Source of the DNA: Peribacillus sp044761665
GTDB lineage: Bacteria; Bacillota; Bacilli; Bacillales; DSM-1321
Length of the DNA: 64,000 nucleotides
NCBI RefSeq assembly: GCF_044761665.1
Contig: NZ_JBIWCW010000002.1
Location: 496,001 to 560,000, forward strand
Reading direction: 5' to 3'
Part shown: one piece after another, positions 51,783-60,729 of the stretch
Layout of the letters: each line of letters opens with the position of its first letter
How positions within the stretch are numbered: the first letter of the stretch is position 1
The notes under the pieces: model-generated
What the model was told of the DNA's origin: nothing
The model's input: only the letters and a program-made list of their open reading frames with translations
The model's database searches: none
Translations under genes and position numbers: made by a program

Positions 51783-54700
51783 ATGTCGTTCAAGTCGAAA
51801 ATGCTAGTCCCTGCCCTTGCTGTCAGCTTAATTACAGCACCATTTGCCCTGCCGGTGGATGCATCCGCGAAAGGAGACGTCAAAGCGAAATCGTTTGCAT
51901 TATCTTCTCCTTCCGTAAGTTACACAAACGGGGCAAAAGCCACTGTGACCGTTACACCCAAAAAGGGTCATAAGGGAAAAGAAGCCGTTGTCTTTCAATT
52001 AATGAATGGGTCAAAAGTCGTTTCTCAATCAGCTGTAGAAACCGACATCAAAACAGCACAAAAGTTTTCCGCTCACTTCAACACGTACAAGTCTGGATAT
52101 TGGATCAAGGTATCTGTCGTTTCCAATTATAATGGAAAAACGAGTAATTTCGGCACAAGCCTCGCCAATTCGGTTTCCGATGCCCCCTTTGAATTGAGGA
52201 TCATGGAAACGACAGACATACACACCAATCTAGTAAGTTATGATTATTACAAAAATGCCGTATCTGATACGGTAGGATTTTCCCGCACGGCTAGCTTGAT
52301 CAAACAGGCAAGAAAAGAAGTCAAAAATAGCGTGTTAGTAGATAATGGGGACCTCATTCAAGGAACACCGCTTGGTACATACAAAGCGAATATAGCCCCG
52401 CTTAAAAAGGGAGAAGTGCACCCGGTCTATAAAGCGATGAATCTACTTGATTATGATGTGGCTACATTCGGTAACCACGAATTCAACTATGGCTTACCCT
52501 ATTTGGATGAAGCCATCAATGATGCGAAATTCCCCTATGTAAATGCAAACGTTTATAAAAAAGACAAAGACAAAAATCCAAACAACGATAAAAATAAATA
52601 CACGCCTTACAAGATCGTGACGAAGAAAGTGAAAGATATAAATGGCAATGAAAAATCCGTGAAAATCGGCTATATTGGATTTGCCCCACCACAAATCATG
52701 GATTGGGATAAAACAAATCTTGAAGGAAAAGTCGTGGCCAAGGAAATCGTCGCGACAGCCAATAAATTTGTCCCTGAAATGAAGAAAAAGGGTGCAGATG
52801 TCATCGTGGCACTTACACATTCCGGTTTTAGCGGCGACGCCAAAAACACGGAGGATGTTATCTATTCATTAAGTAAAGTGGCCAATATCGATGCCATCAC
52901 GTTCTCACATACTCATAAAGTCTTCCCGGCTCAAGATGAGGCATCATTGGACAACTTGTTCAAAGACAGTCAAAACAAAGTACTTCCAGGCGTAGATAAT
53001 AAAAAGGGAACGATCAATGGGGTACCAGCGGTCCAAGCAGGATACGGTGGAAGTAATCTGGGCATCATCGACCTTGATATTCAGAATATTAAGGGAAAAT
53101 GGAAAGTCATCAACTCAGATTCTTCAACCCGGGCAATCAATGACAAAGTAACCGGTATAAAAGCTCCTGAAGATGCGGCTGTCGTAAAAGCGGTCAAGAA
53201 AGATCACGACGCAACGGTTAAGTATGTTAACACGCCAATCGGTAAAACAACTGCACCGATCCACAGTTATTTTGCCCTTGTGCAGGATGATCCTTCTGTC
53301 CAGGTCGTGACAAGTGCACAAAAATGGTATGTTGAAAATTACCTTAAAAACAATCGACCTGAATATAAGGACTTACCGATTCTTTCAGTAGGTGCACCAT
53401 TTAAGGCTGGTCGCAATGGAGTAGAGGAATACACCGATATCAAAAAAGGTGATTTAACGATTCGTAGCGCCGGCGATTTATATTTGTACGATAATACGTT
53501 AAAAGCCATCAAAATCAAAGGCTCCGTGGTCAAAGAATGGCTTGAAATGTCCGCAGGGAAATTCAATACCATCGATCCTGCAAAAACGGAGGAACAAAAA
53601 TTATTGAATGACAAGTTTGCGGTCTATAACTTTGACGTGATTGATGGCGTGACGTACCAAGTCGATGTCACGAAAGCTCCACGTTATGATGAAAAAGGTG
53701 AAAAGTTATCAGATTCAAGCAGAATCACGAACTTGAAATATGAAGGGAAAGCAGTTGATCCAGATCAAGATTTCATCGTCATAACGAATAATTATCGTGC
53801 ATCAGGCGGAGGAAAATTCCCAGGCGTTAAAGGCAGTGAATATATTGTCGATTCCGCTGATGAAAACCGTCAGATCTTGATGGATTACATTACACAAGAG
53901 AAGGAAATCAATCCGACTGCTGATAATAACTGGTCGATTGCCCCGATTTCCGACAAGGTGAATGTTACATTTACTTCTTCACCAAAAGGTGCAGAGTATT
54001 TGAATGAAGATAGTGCCATTTCGTATACAGGAAAAACCGATGATAAAGGTTTTGGTATCTACAAATTCAATCTAGCCAATAACAACATTCAAGTCCAATT
54101 GTTGGGCATCAATGATTTTCATGGTCAAATGGATACTACCTCTGAGTTTGGAGGAGTCAAGCAAGGGCGTGCCGATTACTTAGCTGCACACTTGAAAAAG
54201 CGTGAAGCAGAGAACCCGGAAAATACATTGTTAATTTCAGCTGGGGATGCGGTTGGTGCGAGTGCTCCCGTTTCATCCTTATTACAGGATAAACCAACCC
54301 TTCAGTTTATGAATAATTTGGGATTTGATGTAGGAACGGTAGGAAATCACGAGTTCGACAAAGGGGTCGAAACATTGATGGCCCAAATTAATGGCGGGAA
54401 GTCTCCCACTTCAGATGTCGTGTTTGATAAGCTGAACTTCCCGTATGTGGTGGCCAATGTCGTGTACAAAGACACGAAAAAGCCAATATTGGACCCATAT
54501 GTGATTAAAAAAGTCGGCGGTACGGAAATCGGATTTATTGGTGTCGTCACGAATTCAACGCCACAAAAGGTAAGTCCGGCAGGCATCAAGAACGTAGAAT
54601 TCATCGAGCAGGCTCCAGCCGTCAATAAAGCGGTTGATGAGCTGAAGGAAAAAGGCGTTAAATCGATTGTCGTTGTCTCACATGATCCAGGCACTGAGAA

Positions 54701-55580
54701 AGATGGAGTCATAACAGGAGAAGTGGCAGAACTGGCAAAAGATATCGATGATGAAGTCGATGTCATCCTGGCTGGAGATAATCATGCCAAGAATAACAGT
54801 ACGGTCGATGGAAAATTAATCGTACAAGCCTACTCTTATGGAACGGCCTTCGAGGATATTGATTTAGAAATCGATCCGAAAACAAAGGACATCGTTAAAA
54901 AATCAGCTGAAATCGTTACCGTCACTCAAGACGGAATCACACCGGATGCTGAAACAACCAAGTTCATTAACACATACTTGGATCAGTTCCCTGAGTTGAA
55001 AGCTCCACTAGGTACGACGGATGAAAAGATTTTAAGAGCGAATGCCTATACCCAGGAAACGGCTCTAGGGAATTTAATCGCGGATTCTATGAGAGCCGAT
55101 TTACAATCCGATTTCGCTTTCATGAATCCAGGTGGAATTCGTGCAGACATTCCACAAGGAGAAGTGACATATGCCGATTTGGCGAAAATTCAGCCATTCG
55201 GAAATGTCTTGGTTAAACTTGAATTGACGGGTGCTGAAGTGAAAACATTGCTGCAACAGCAGTGGGTCGTTGAAGGCAATCCGAAAACGCTACAAATCTC
55301 AGGATTGAGCTATAAGGCTGATTTCAGCAAGCCAGTTGCTGAACGTGTCACTGAAATGAAGAAAGCTGATGGAACCCCAATCGAAGATGCTAAAACGTAT
55401 ACAGTGACTGTCAATGACTTCATGGCAAGCGGTGGCGACAACTATACCGTGTTAAAAGGTAAGGAGCGCGTATTCGGACATGCTGATTTAGAAGCGTTCG
55501 TCGAATATGTGAAAAACACTTTTAAAGGTGGAAAAATCACTGCAGTTACGGAAGGTAGAATTACGAATATCAATAATTAA
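51783..55580 (+). CDS. yfkN: Secreted dual-domain nucleotidase/2',3'-cyclic phosphodiesterase (YfkN-like)
   Basis: This is a 1265-residue exported enzyme that salvages nucleotides outside the cell. A signal peptide (about 1-29, ending PVDASAKG) is followed by an Ig-like region. The first metallophosphoesterase (METTDIHTNL, VDNGDLIQG, FGNHEFNYG, SHTHKV) and its 5'-nucleotidase C domain reach to about 700. The second set (GINDFHGQM, SAGDAVGAS, VGNHEFDKG, AGDNHAKN) and its C domain (AFMNPGGIRADI, NDFMASGGDNY) complete the protein. B. subtilis YfkN is longer and sortase anchored; here the chain ends at GRITNINN with no LPxTG-like motif or membrane tail. Confidence 0.93.
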   Translation: MSFKSKMLVPALAVSLITAPFALPVDASAKGDVKAKSFALSSPSVSYTNGAKATVTVTPKKGHKGKEAVVFQLMNGSKVVSQSAVETDIKTAQKFSAHFNTYKSGYWIKVSVVSNYNGKTSNFGTSLANSVSDAPFELRIMETTDIHTNLVSYDYYKNAVSDTVGFSRTASLIKQARKEVKNSVLVDNGDLIQGTPLGTYKANIAPLKKGEVHPVYKAMNLLDYDVATFGNHEFNYGLPYLDEAINDAKFPYVNANVYKKDKDKNPNNDKNKYTPYKIVTKKVKDINGNEKSVKIGYIGFAPPQIMDWDKTNLEGKVVAKEIVATANKFVPEMKKKGADVIVALTHSGFSGDAKNTEDVIYSLSKVANIDAITFSHTHKVFPAQDEASLDNLFKDSQNKVLPGVDNKKGTINGVPAVQAGYGGSNLGIIDLDIQNIKGKWKVINSDSSTRAINDKVTGIKAPEDAAVVKAVKKDHDATVKYVNTPIGKTTAPIHSYFALVQDDPSVQVVTSAQKWYVENYLKNNRPEYKDLPILSVGAPFKAGRNGVEEYTDIKKGDLTIRSAGDLYLYDNTLKAIKIKGSVVKEWLEMSAGKFNTIDPAKTEEQKLLNDKFAVYNFDVIDGVTYQVDVTKAPRYDEKGEKLSDSSRITNLKYEGKAVDPDQDFIVITNNYRASGGGKFPGVKGSEYIVDSADENRQILMDYITQEKEINPTADNNWSIAPISDKVNVTFTSSPKGAEYLNEDSAISYTGKTDDKGFGIYKFNLANNNIQVQLLGINDFHGQMDTTSEFGGVKQGRADYLAAHLKKREAENPENTLLISAGDAVGASAPVSSLLQDKPTLQFMNNLGFDVGTVGNHEFDKGVETLMAQINGGKSPTSDVVFDKLNFPYVVANVVYKDTKKPILDPYVIKKVGGTEIGFIGVVTNSTPQKVSPAGIKNVEFIEQAPAVNKAVDELKEKGVKSIVVVSHDPGTEKDGVITGEVAELAKDIDDEVDVILAGDNHAKNNSTVDGKLIVQAYSYGTAFEDIDLEIDPKTKDIVKKSAEIVTVTQDGITPDAETTKFINTYLDQFPELKAPLGTTDEKILRANAYTQETALGNLIADSMRADLQSDFAFMNPGGIRADIPQGEVTYADLAKIQPFGNVLVKLELTGAEVKTLLQQQWVVEGNPKTLQISGLSYKADFSKPVAERVTEMKKADGTPIEDAKTYTVTVNDFMASGGDNYTVLKGKERVFGHADLEAFVEYVKNTFKGGKITAVTEGRITNINN

Positions 55581-55590
55581 AAGAGCCTAA

Positions 55591-55636
55591 TCGGTCAATT
55601 TTGGGATATATCGGTCAACATGAGTTTTTATCGGTC
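55591..55636. repeat. Three TCGGTC copies at exact 20-base spacing
   Basis: TCGGTC occurs at 55591, 55611 and 55631, each preceded by TA or A. It lies between the yfkN-like stop and the terminator. The spacing equals two helical turns. Confidence 0.6.
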
Positions 55637-55642
55637 GGTTCA

Positions 55643-55675
55643 AAAAAGGAGCGTTCCGACATGGAACGCTCTCTT
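55643..55675. terminator. Terminator between yfkN and tspO
   Basis: AGCGTTCC pairs with GGAACGCT. The A-run on the left gives a T-run for the minus-strand tspO transcript. Confidence 0.75.
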
Positions 55676-55681
55676 TCATTA

Positions 55682-56140
55682 TCAGTTATTTTTAAACATG
55701 GAATAGTTAAGGCCTAAAGCGAATGTCACCCAGCCAATATAAGGGACCATAGCGAGGCCAGCTGTACGATCAATGCTGTAAAACTCGAAGGCCGTCAAAG
55801 TAATCAGCGTCAATAAGACAGCCATTTCAATGAAAGCTGTTCCGCGCAAGCCCCATCTGAAGAATAGAAAAGACCATAAAAAGTTCAGACCAAGTTGAGT
55901 GTCATAAAGAAGTTCAGGTGACTGGGTATTCTTTTCTTTTGCGGATATACGGTACTTTGCAATTCCCATGACGGTATAAAGGCCTGTCCAAGCGACGGGG
56001 AAAACCCAGGAGGGGGGAGCGAATGAAGGTTTCTTAAGATCATTATAAATTTCTTTGGAGTTCCTTGTGGCAAGTGCGCCAACAATGGAACCTCCTACAA
56101 CAGGAATCAAAACACTCTTGGCTAATTTTCGATAATCCAT
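55682..56140 (-). CDS. tspO: TspO/MBR family protein
   Basis: This is a 152-residue, five-helix membrane protein. The family segments KKPSFAPPSWVFPVAWTGLY and LGLNFLWSFLFF are present; relatives bind porphyrins and other tetrapyrroles. The frame is open for another 110 codons upstream, but GGTGGAG six bases before the ATG at 56140 and the family length (about 155) fix the start. Confidence 0.9.
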   Translation of the reverse strand: MDYRKLAKSVLIPVVGGSIVGALATRNSKEIYNDLKKPSFAPPSWVFPVAWTGLYTVMGIAKYRISAKEKNTQSPELLYDTQLGLNFLWSFLFFRWGLRGTAFIEMAVLLTLITLTAFEFYSIDRTAGLAMVPYIGWVTFALGLNYSMFKNN

Positions 56141-56297
56141 ATGTTTCTCCACCATCTTTCTACATAATTTGGTTATTGTTATACCATTGCCTTTAATCAC
56201 CCAAATAAAACATTTAAATGGGCTAGCAAGTGTAAGGTTGGTCCATTTCATTGTCAGAGTGGGAGGCACGACTCTTAATAGGAAGAAGGTGTTTGGA

Positions 56298-56774
56298 ATG
56301 AATCCAAGTAATGAATTTAATGTGACTAGGGCCTCTATTGATGATACGGAACAGATAATTGGTTTGCGATTAGCACTTTTAACAGAACTAGGTGAGATAA
56401 AAACCATAGAAGAGAAAAATCTTATGGAAATATCAACAAGAGAGTATTTACAAAAAGCTCTTTCAAACAATGAATTTATATCCTATATGGCAAAAACCGA
56501 TGGAAAAGCAGTAAGTGTCAGTGGAGTGGTTTTATTTAATAGACCGCCCTATTTAGAAAATCTGAAAGGGATTGAAGCCTACATACTTAATATGTATACA
56601 ATCCCGGAGTATCGAGGATATGGACTGGCGAGACGTTTACTTGAACATTGTATAAATGAAAGTAAAAAAAATAATGTTAAACGGATTTGGCTGCATTCCT
56701 CCGAAAATGGGAAACATCTATACGATAAGATGGGTTTTACCGAAAAAGGTTGTGAAATGGAATTATTTCTTTGA
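56298..56774 (+). CDS. GNAT family N-acetyltransferase
   Basis: This is a 158-residue GNAT protein. The acetyl-CoA site is NMYTIPEYRGYGLARRLLEH, followed by IWLHSSENGKHLYDKMGF. AGAAGGTG precedes the ATG at 56298; the longer frame lacks a site. AT-rich codon use in this gene differs slightly from its neighbours, which could mark recent gain. The substrate is unknown. Confidence 0.82.
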   Translation: MNPSNEFNVTRASIDDTEQIIGLRLALLTELGEIKTIEEKNLMEISTREYLQKALSNNEFISYMAKTDGKAVSVSGVVLFNRPPYLENLKGIEAYILNMYTIPEYRGYGLARRLLEHCINESKKNNVKRIWLHSSENGKHLYDKMGFTEKGCEMELFL

Positions 56775-56796
56775 ATTTTTATTGTCCGTATCATTC

Positions 56797-56832
56797 AAAA
56801 AAGGATGCCCGTATGTAATGGGCATCCTTTTT
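56797..56832. terminator. Bidirectional terminator between the GNAT and permease genes
   Basis: AAAAAAGGATGCCC pairs with GGGCATCCTTTTT, with A- and T-runs on the two sides. Confidence 0.85.
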
Positions 56833-56838
56833 GGTTCT

Positions 56839-58206
56839 TTATTTTTTTCGCTTATGTAATCCAGTGGCATAGTATAACACGACAAGCAGGATAATCCAGA
56901 TTGGACCTACGATTAAAGCGATTCTTGTATCTGGAGAAAAGCCGAGAACGATCATCACGAATACGAGAAAAGCTAGTGCGAAATATGAAGTGAGCGGGAA
57001 AAACGGCATTTTGTATGCTAAGCTCTGTTTTTCTTCCAAACTCATTTTCTTTCGTGAACAGATCTGTGTGACAAGGATGGTTCCCCACGTCCAAAGGGCT
57101 CCGAATGTCGCCACGCTTGTTACATATGTGAAGACTTTCTCAGCTTCCATATAATTCAGGTAGACGCCAAAAAGAAGAACGATGGCCGATACGATAATGG
57201 CCGTGCCTGGCACGCCATTCTTAGTGACACGGCCGAACCTTTTAGGAGATTCGCCTTGTTGCGCAAGGTTAAACAGCATTCTGCCTGTACTGAAGATTCC
57301 ACTATTGCAAGAGGAAAGGGCTGCTGTCAGTACGACAAACTGGATGATTCCTGCTGCTCCTGGAATACCGATTCTATCAAACATCATGACGAACGGACTG
57401 TCCTCCCCGGTCATTTGATCCCATGGAGTGATCGAAAGGATGACAGTGAGAGCCAAGACATAAAAAAGCATAATCCGATAAAACACGGTGTTGATAGCCC
57501 GTTTAAGAGACTTCTCGGGGTTTTTAACTTCTCCCGCGGTCACACCGAGCATTTCGATGCCTAAGTAAGCAAACATAACCATTTGGAAGGAAAGGATAAC
57601 GCCTGAAATCCCATTAGGGAAAAACCCACCATGTGAGAACAGATTGCTGAATCCAATTGCGTCTCCAGCATTGCCGATACCAAAGAAAATCATTCCGAAC
57701 CCTAAAACAATCATGACTATAATCGTTACAATTTTAATCAATGAAAACCAAAACTCTAATTCACCATAAGCTTTTACGGCAAGAAAGTTAATGGTAGTCA
57801 TAATCACTAGTGCTGCTAATGCCCAAGCCCATTGTGCGGTATCTGGATACCAAAACTGCATGTAAATTCCGACGGCTGTAATTTCCGCCATACATGTAGC
57901 GATCCAAAGGAACCAGTAATTCCAACCTGTTATGTATCCGGCCAAAGGACCGATAAATTCGCTTGCATAACGACTGAAGGAGCCTGCTACAGGATTTTTA
58001 ATGGCCATTTCGCCTAACGCCCGCATAATCAAATAAATGATCAATCCTCCAATGGCATAAGCTAAAATAATAGCTGGACCAGCTAATTTAATGGCTGATG
58101 CCGATCCGAGAAATAACCCCACTCCAATGGCTGCGCCAAGGGACATTAATGCGATGTGTCTTTCTTCCAATCCTCTATGTAATTGAGAATCTTTGGAGTT
58201 TTGCAT
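56839..58206 (-). CDS. Amino acid permease (APC family, ProY/AnsP-like)
   Basis: This is a 455-residue, 12-helix amino acid/proton symporter. The N-terminal RGLEERHIALMSLGAAIGVG and helix 1 GLFLGSASAIKLAGPA are the AAT-family hallmark, and VTAGEVKNPEKSLKRAI follows helix 6. The substrate cannot be named. GAGG precedes the ATG. The upstream region carries a cre-like site. Confidence 0.87.
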   Translation of the reverse strand: MQNSKDSQLHRGLEERHIALMSLGAAIGVGLFLGSASAIKLAGPAIILAYAIGGLIIYLIMRALGEMAIKNPVAGSFSRYASEFIGPLAGYITGWNYWFLWIATCMAEITAVGIYMQFWYPDTAQWAWALAALVIMTTINFLAVKAYGELEFWFSLIKIVTIIVMIVLGFGMIFFGIGNAGDAIGFSNLFSHGGFFPNGISGVILSFQMVMFAYLGIEMLGVTAGEVKNPEKSLKRAINTVFYRIMLFYVLALTVILSITPWDQMTGEDSPFVMMFDRIGIPGAAGIIQFVVLTAALSSCNSGIFSTGRMLFNLAQQGESPKRFGRVTKNGVPGTAIIVSAIVLLFGVYLNYMEAEKVFTYVTSVATFGALWTWGTILVTQICSRKKMSLEEKQSLAYKMPFFPLTSYFALAFLVFVMIVLGFSPDTRIALIVGPIWIILLVVLYYATGLHKRKK

Positions 58207-58355
58207 AGTTTTCCTCTTTTCTATATTGGAATGTGGTTTTGAATACTTCTACTATTTTATCACTAGTAGAGTTGAGAGCATACTATGTGTCTTTTTTTTC
58301 TCAAAATATTACAATTAAATAATATATTCTAATAGTTTGTTTGTAAAGAAAAAAA

Positions 58356-58369
58356 TGAAAACGCTTTCT
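58356..58369. promoter_or_regulatory. cre-like CcpA site upstream of the amino acid permease
   Basis: TGAAAACGCTTTCT agrees with the catabolite-responsive element pattern TGWNANCGNTNWCA except at the last base. It lies about 150 bases before the permease start, a position that could allow carbon-source control. Confidence 0.45.
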
Positions 58370-58469
58370 ACAAAAGGGGAATTATGTATATTCTAAAGAA
58401 ATCATATAAACTGTGAATGATATTATTATATAGGTAAAACTAATTGTTTATTTTTTCTGTTTATTTACC

Positions 58470-58496
58470 TTAAAAGAAGCCGCCCATGAAGATGGG
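58470..58496 (-). terminator. Terminator of the endonuclease I gene
   Basis: On the minus strand GCTGCCCAT pairs with ATGGGCGGC around four bases and leads into a T-rich stretch. Confidence 0.75.
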
Positions 58497-58510
58497 CAGC
58501 AAAGGATTCC

Positions 58511-59656
58511 TCATTCCCAGATAGAAAAAGCCCATTCGGGGTGATCAATGAAAGGATTACGATTATGTTGGTAGTCGTTATAGATGATTTCATTCCGATT
58601 ACGTTCAAACGCATCCACCGGGTCCTGTTCATGCCATTCAAGTAGAACGTCCAACTTTCCATGGTAGGGAGCAGAGCCGTTATTTACTTGATTATTCAAC
58701 TCTAAATCCAATTCTCCGCTATCCCCTTCATATCGAACAGCCATGTAAAACAGCATCCGTGCTACATCGCCTTTTACACTGTCGCGGGGTTCCCAAGAAT
58801 CGGAGTCGTAATAATTCCCCTTCGCTTCGGAATGCTCGGTCCCCCCAATATCAAAGTCGAGATTATTACGCGTGCTATTGACGGAGGCATCGGTTGGCCG
58901 CAGGTGATGTAAATCGGTGCCAGCACCCATGGATGTGCCGAATCCCCCATGGGATTTTGCCCATACATGCTCACGGTTCCAGTCGTTGACGCCTGATCCA
59001 TAGGCGGTCTTTCCTTGGGAACGTCCTGTATAAAGAAGAATGACATGATCAGAATTATTTGGGTCCTCATCGGTTTCTTGCAAAGCGCCCCAAACATTTG
59101 CGTAGGAAATTTCCGTATGCTCATCGATGATCGTATGCAGAGCATCCTTTAGTGCACTCCCGGTTTTGCCGATAGCCGCGTCATAATAAGAAACGGTCTC
59201 AGGAATTTCAGGAGTTACTGTACTTTCGTTTTTTACCATGGCTGAAGTATCCTTCAAGCCTGCGTGAGAAAAATAGGGGGTCAGTGTTCCAGTTATGGTG
59301 ATTTTTTGCCCTTTTAAAGAAGGATTCGTTTGCAATCCGAATTTAGAACGAAATGAAGAGGGAATCTGGACATATACCATATTTGATAGATTTGTTTCCT
59401 TGGCGTTATCTGAAATAGCTAACGCATAATCACTGGGATAGTTGCTGAATTCGACAACCGTGGCAGAAGTGGGTTGACCGACTACATATCCGCTGACTGT
59501 TTGAACGGAATTATTTTGGTTCGTGATAGCCTGTGTGACGGAGTAAGGAGATGATGGGCTTCCATCACCGGTAGCTGCAAAGGATGAAGCAGGAATAAAG
59601 AAAGCGAGCACAAGCATGAGGGAGACTAGAATTCTTGGTTTACATATGGTGTACAT
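58511..59656 (-). CDS. Secreted endonuclease I family nuclease (Bsn-like)
   Basis: This is a 381-residue exported nuclease. A signal peptide (about 1-28, ending SSFAA) is followed by an OB-fold-like N-domain with VSGYVVGQPTS and GQKITITGTLTPYF. The catalytic domain has DHVILLYTGRS, NREHVWAKSHGGFG, DLHHLRPTDASVNS and RNNLDFDIGG, the HNH-like endonuclease I core. C-terminal NRNPFIDHPEWA is also typical. It likely degrades extracellular DNA or RNA for nutrition. Confidence 0.9.
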   Translation of the reverse strand: MYTICKPRILVSLMLVLAFFIPASSFAATGDGSPSSPYSVTQAITNQNNSVQTVSGYVVGQPTSATVVEFSNYPSDYALAISDNAKETNLSNMVYVQIPSSFRSKFGLQTNPSLKGQKITITGTLTPYFSHAGLKDTSAMVKNESTVTPEIPETVSYYDAAIGKTGSALKDALHTIIDEHTEISYANVWGALQETDEDPNNSDHVILLYTGRSQGKTAYGSGVNDWNREHVWAKSHGGFGTSMGAGTDLHHLRPTDASVNSTRNNLDFDIGGTEHSEAKGNYYDSDSWEPRDSVKGDVARMLFYMAVRYEGDSGELDLELNNQVNNGSAPYHGKLDVLLEWHEQDPVDAFERNRNEIIYNDYQHNRNPFIDHPEWAFSIWE

Positions 59657-59844
59657 GTCATTCCTCCATAATCCGATTCATACCATTAACTAGCGTATGT
59701 ACAGTTAAACTTAGGCGAAAACAGTGTAATCTCCTTTATGTTTATGGAAAATGAGTGAATACAGCTAGTATGGATTAGCAGAAATTAGGGAAATAGCCCA
59801 GGAAATATCGAATGGTGTTATGGATATAGTCACAGGCAAAATAA

Positions 59845-59873
59845 AAATCGTCAGCATGTCGACTGACGATTGT
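59845..59873 (-). terminator. Terminator of yvlD
   Basis: AATCGTCAG pairs with CTGACGATT. The left A-rich side yields T on the minus strand. Confidence 0.8.
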
Positions 59874-59875
59874 TC

Positions 59876-60208
59876 CTACTCTTTCTTTACGATTAAACTT
59901 TGGATGATTGTTAATAAGAATGACCCGAGTAGAGCTCCCCAATAAGTATGAATGACGAAGCCGCTGACCACATAGGATGTAATCAGAAAAGTGAAAGCAT
60001 TGATGACGAAGGAGAACAGCCCGAATGTCAGGATTGTGATCGGTAAAGTGATAAGCTGAAGAATAGGTTTAACCAACATGTTCATAATCGATAAGATGAA
60101 CATTGCCAGCAAAGCTATGCCGTAAGAATCTATCGTGATGGAATCGAGAAGCCAGTCTATGAAAAGCAATATCAATCCATTGGCAAGCAAACGCATAATT
60201 ATATTCAT
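59876..60208 (-). CDS. yvlD: YvlD-like membrane protein (phage holin family 4 type)
   Basis: This is a 110-residue protein with four membrane helices and the PILQLITLPITILTFGLFSF motif of the YvlD/DUF360 group. The holin name in databases is historical; no phage genes are nearby. AGGAGG precedes the ATG. In B. subtilis YvlD is linked to envelope stress. Confidence 0.83.
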   Translation of the reverse strand: MNIIMRLLANGLILLFIDWLLDSITIDSYGIALLAMFILSIMNMLVKPILQLITLPITILTFGLFSFVINAFTFLITSYVVSGFVIHTYWGALLGSFLLTIIQSLIVKKE

Positions 60209-60643
60209 GAAAACCTCCTAAAGCACTACTACCATCTATTATACTAAATGACTTTATAAATCAGGTGGGAATTTGCTGAATTGGCACAAAAAATCCATAA
60301 TATTTGGAGGGTTCTTTCACGGATTAGCGATGTATTAGAGTGTTACCGTAATTCACAGAAAATTCACTGATTTTTGGCGCGAATTACTATAAAATGAGAG
60401 ATAACAAATCGTTTTAATTGATAAACCTCCCAATTTTACCCTCCGATATTCTCGATTACCATGATAACCCTTATGCAATTGATAAAGGTTGAACAATAGG
60501 TGGATATAAAACTTCGTGAATTATATCAATATACAGATAGTAAAAACCTCATTAACTAGCTAAACACCCATTAGAATATTAACTATTTCTCACTTTAATA
60601 CCTTTTTGAGAAGAAATAATACTTAATGACGTTTATTATTATA

Positions 60644-60658
60644 TTAAAATTATTATAA
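60644..60658. promoter_or_regulatory. PerR-box-like operator upstream of katA
   Basis: TTAAAATTATTATAA matches the Bacillus PerR box TTATAATNATTATAA at 14 of 15 positions. It lies 72 bases before katA. The rest of the 435 bases from 60209 to 60643 shows no gene. Confidence 0.65.
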
Positions 60659-60729
60659 ATAAGTATTGATTTTTTTCTAAGAAACTATATTATTATATAT
60701 ATTAAAACTTATGAAGAGGTGGTTCATTT

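Noticed and set aside
59876..60208. Prophage holin
   Set aside because: The YvlD/DUF360 protein carries the holin name historically; no lysin, tail or integrase gene lies nearby.
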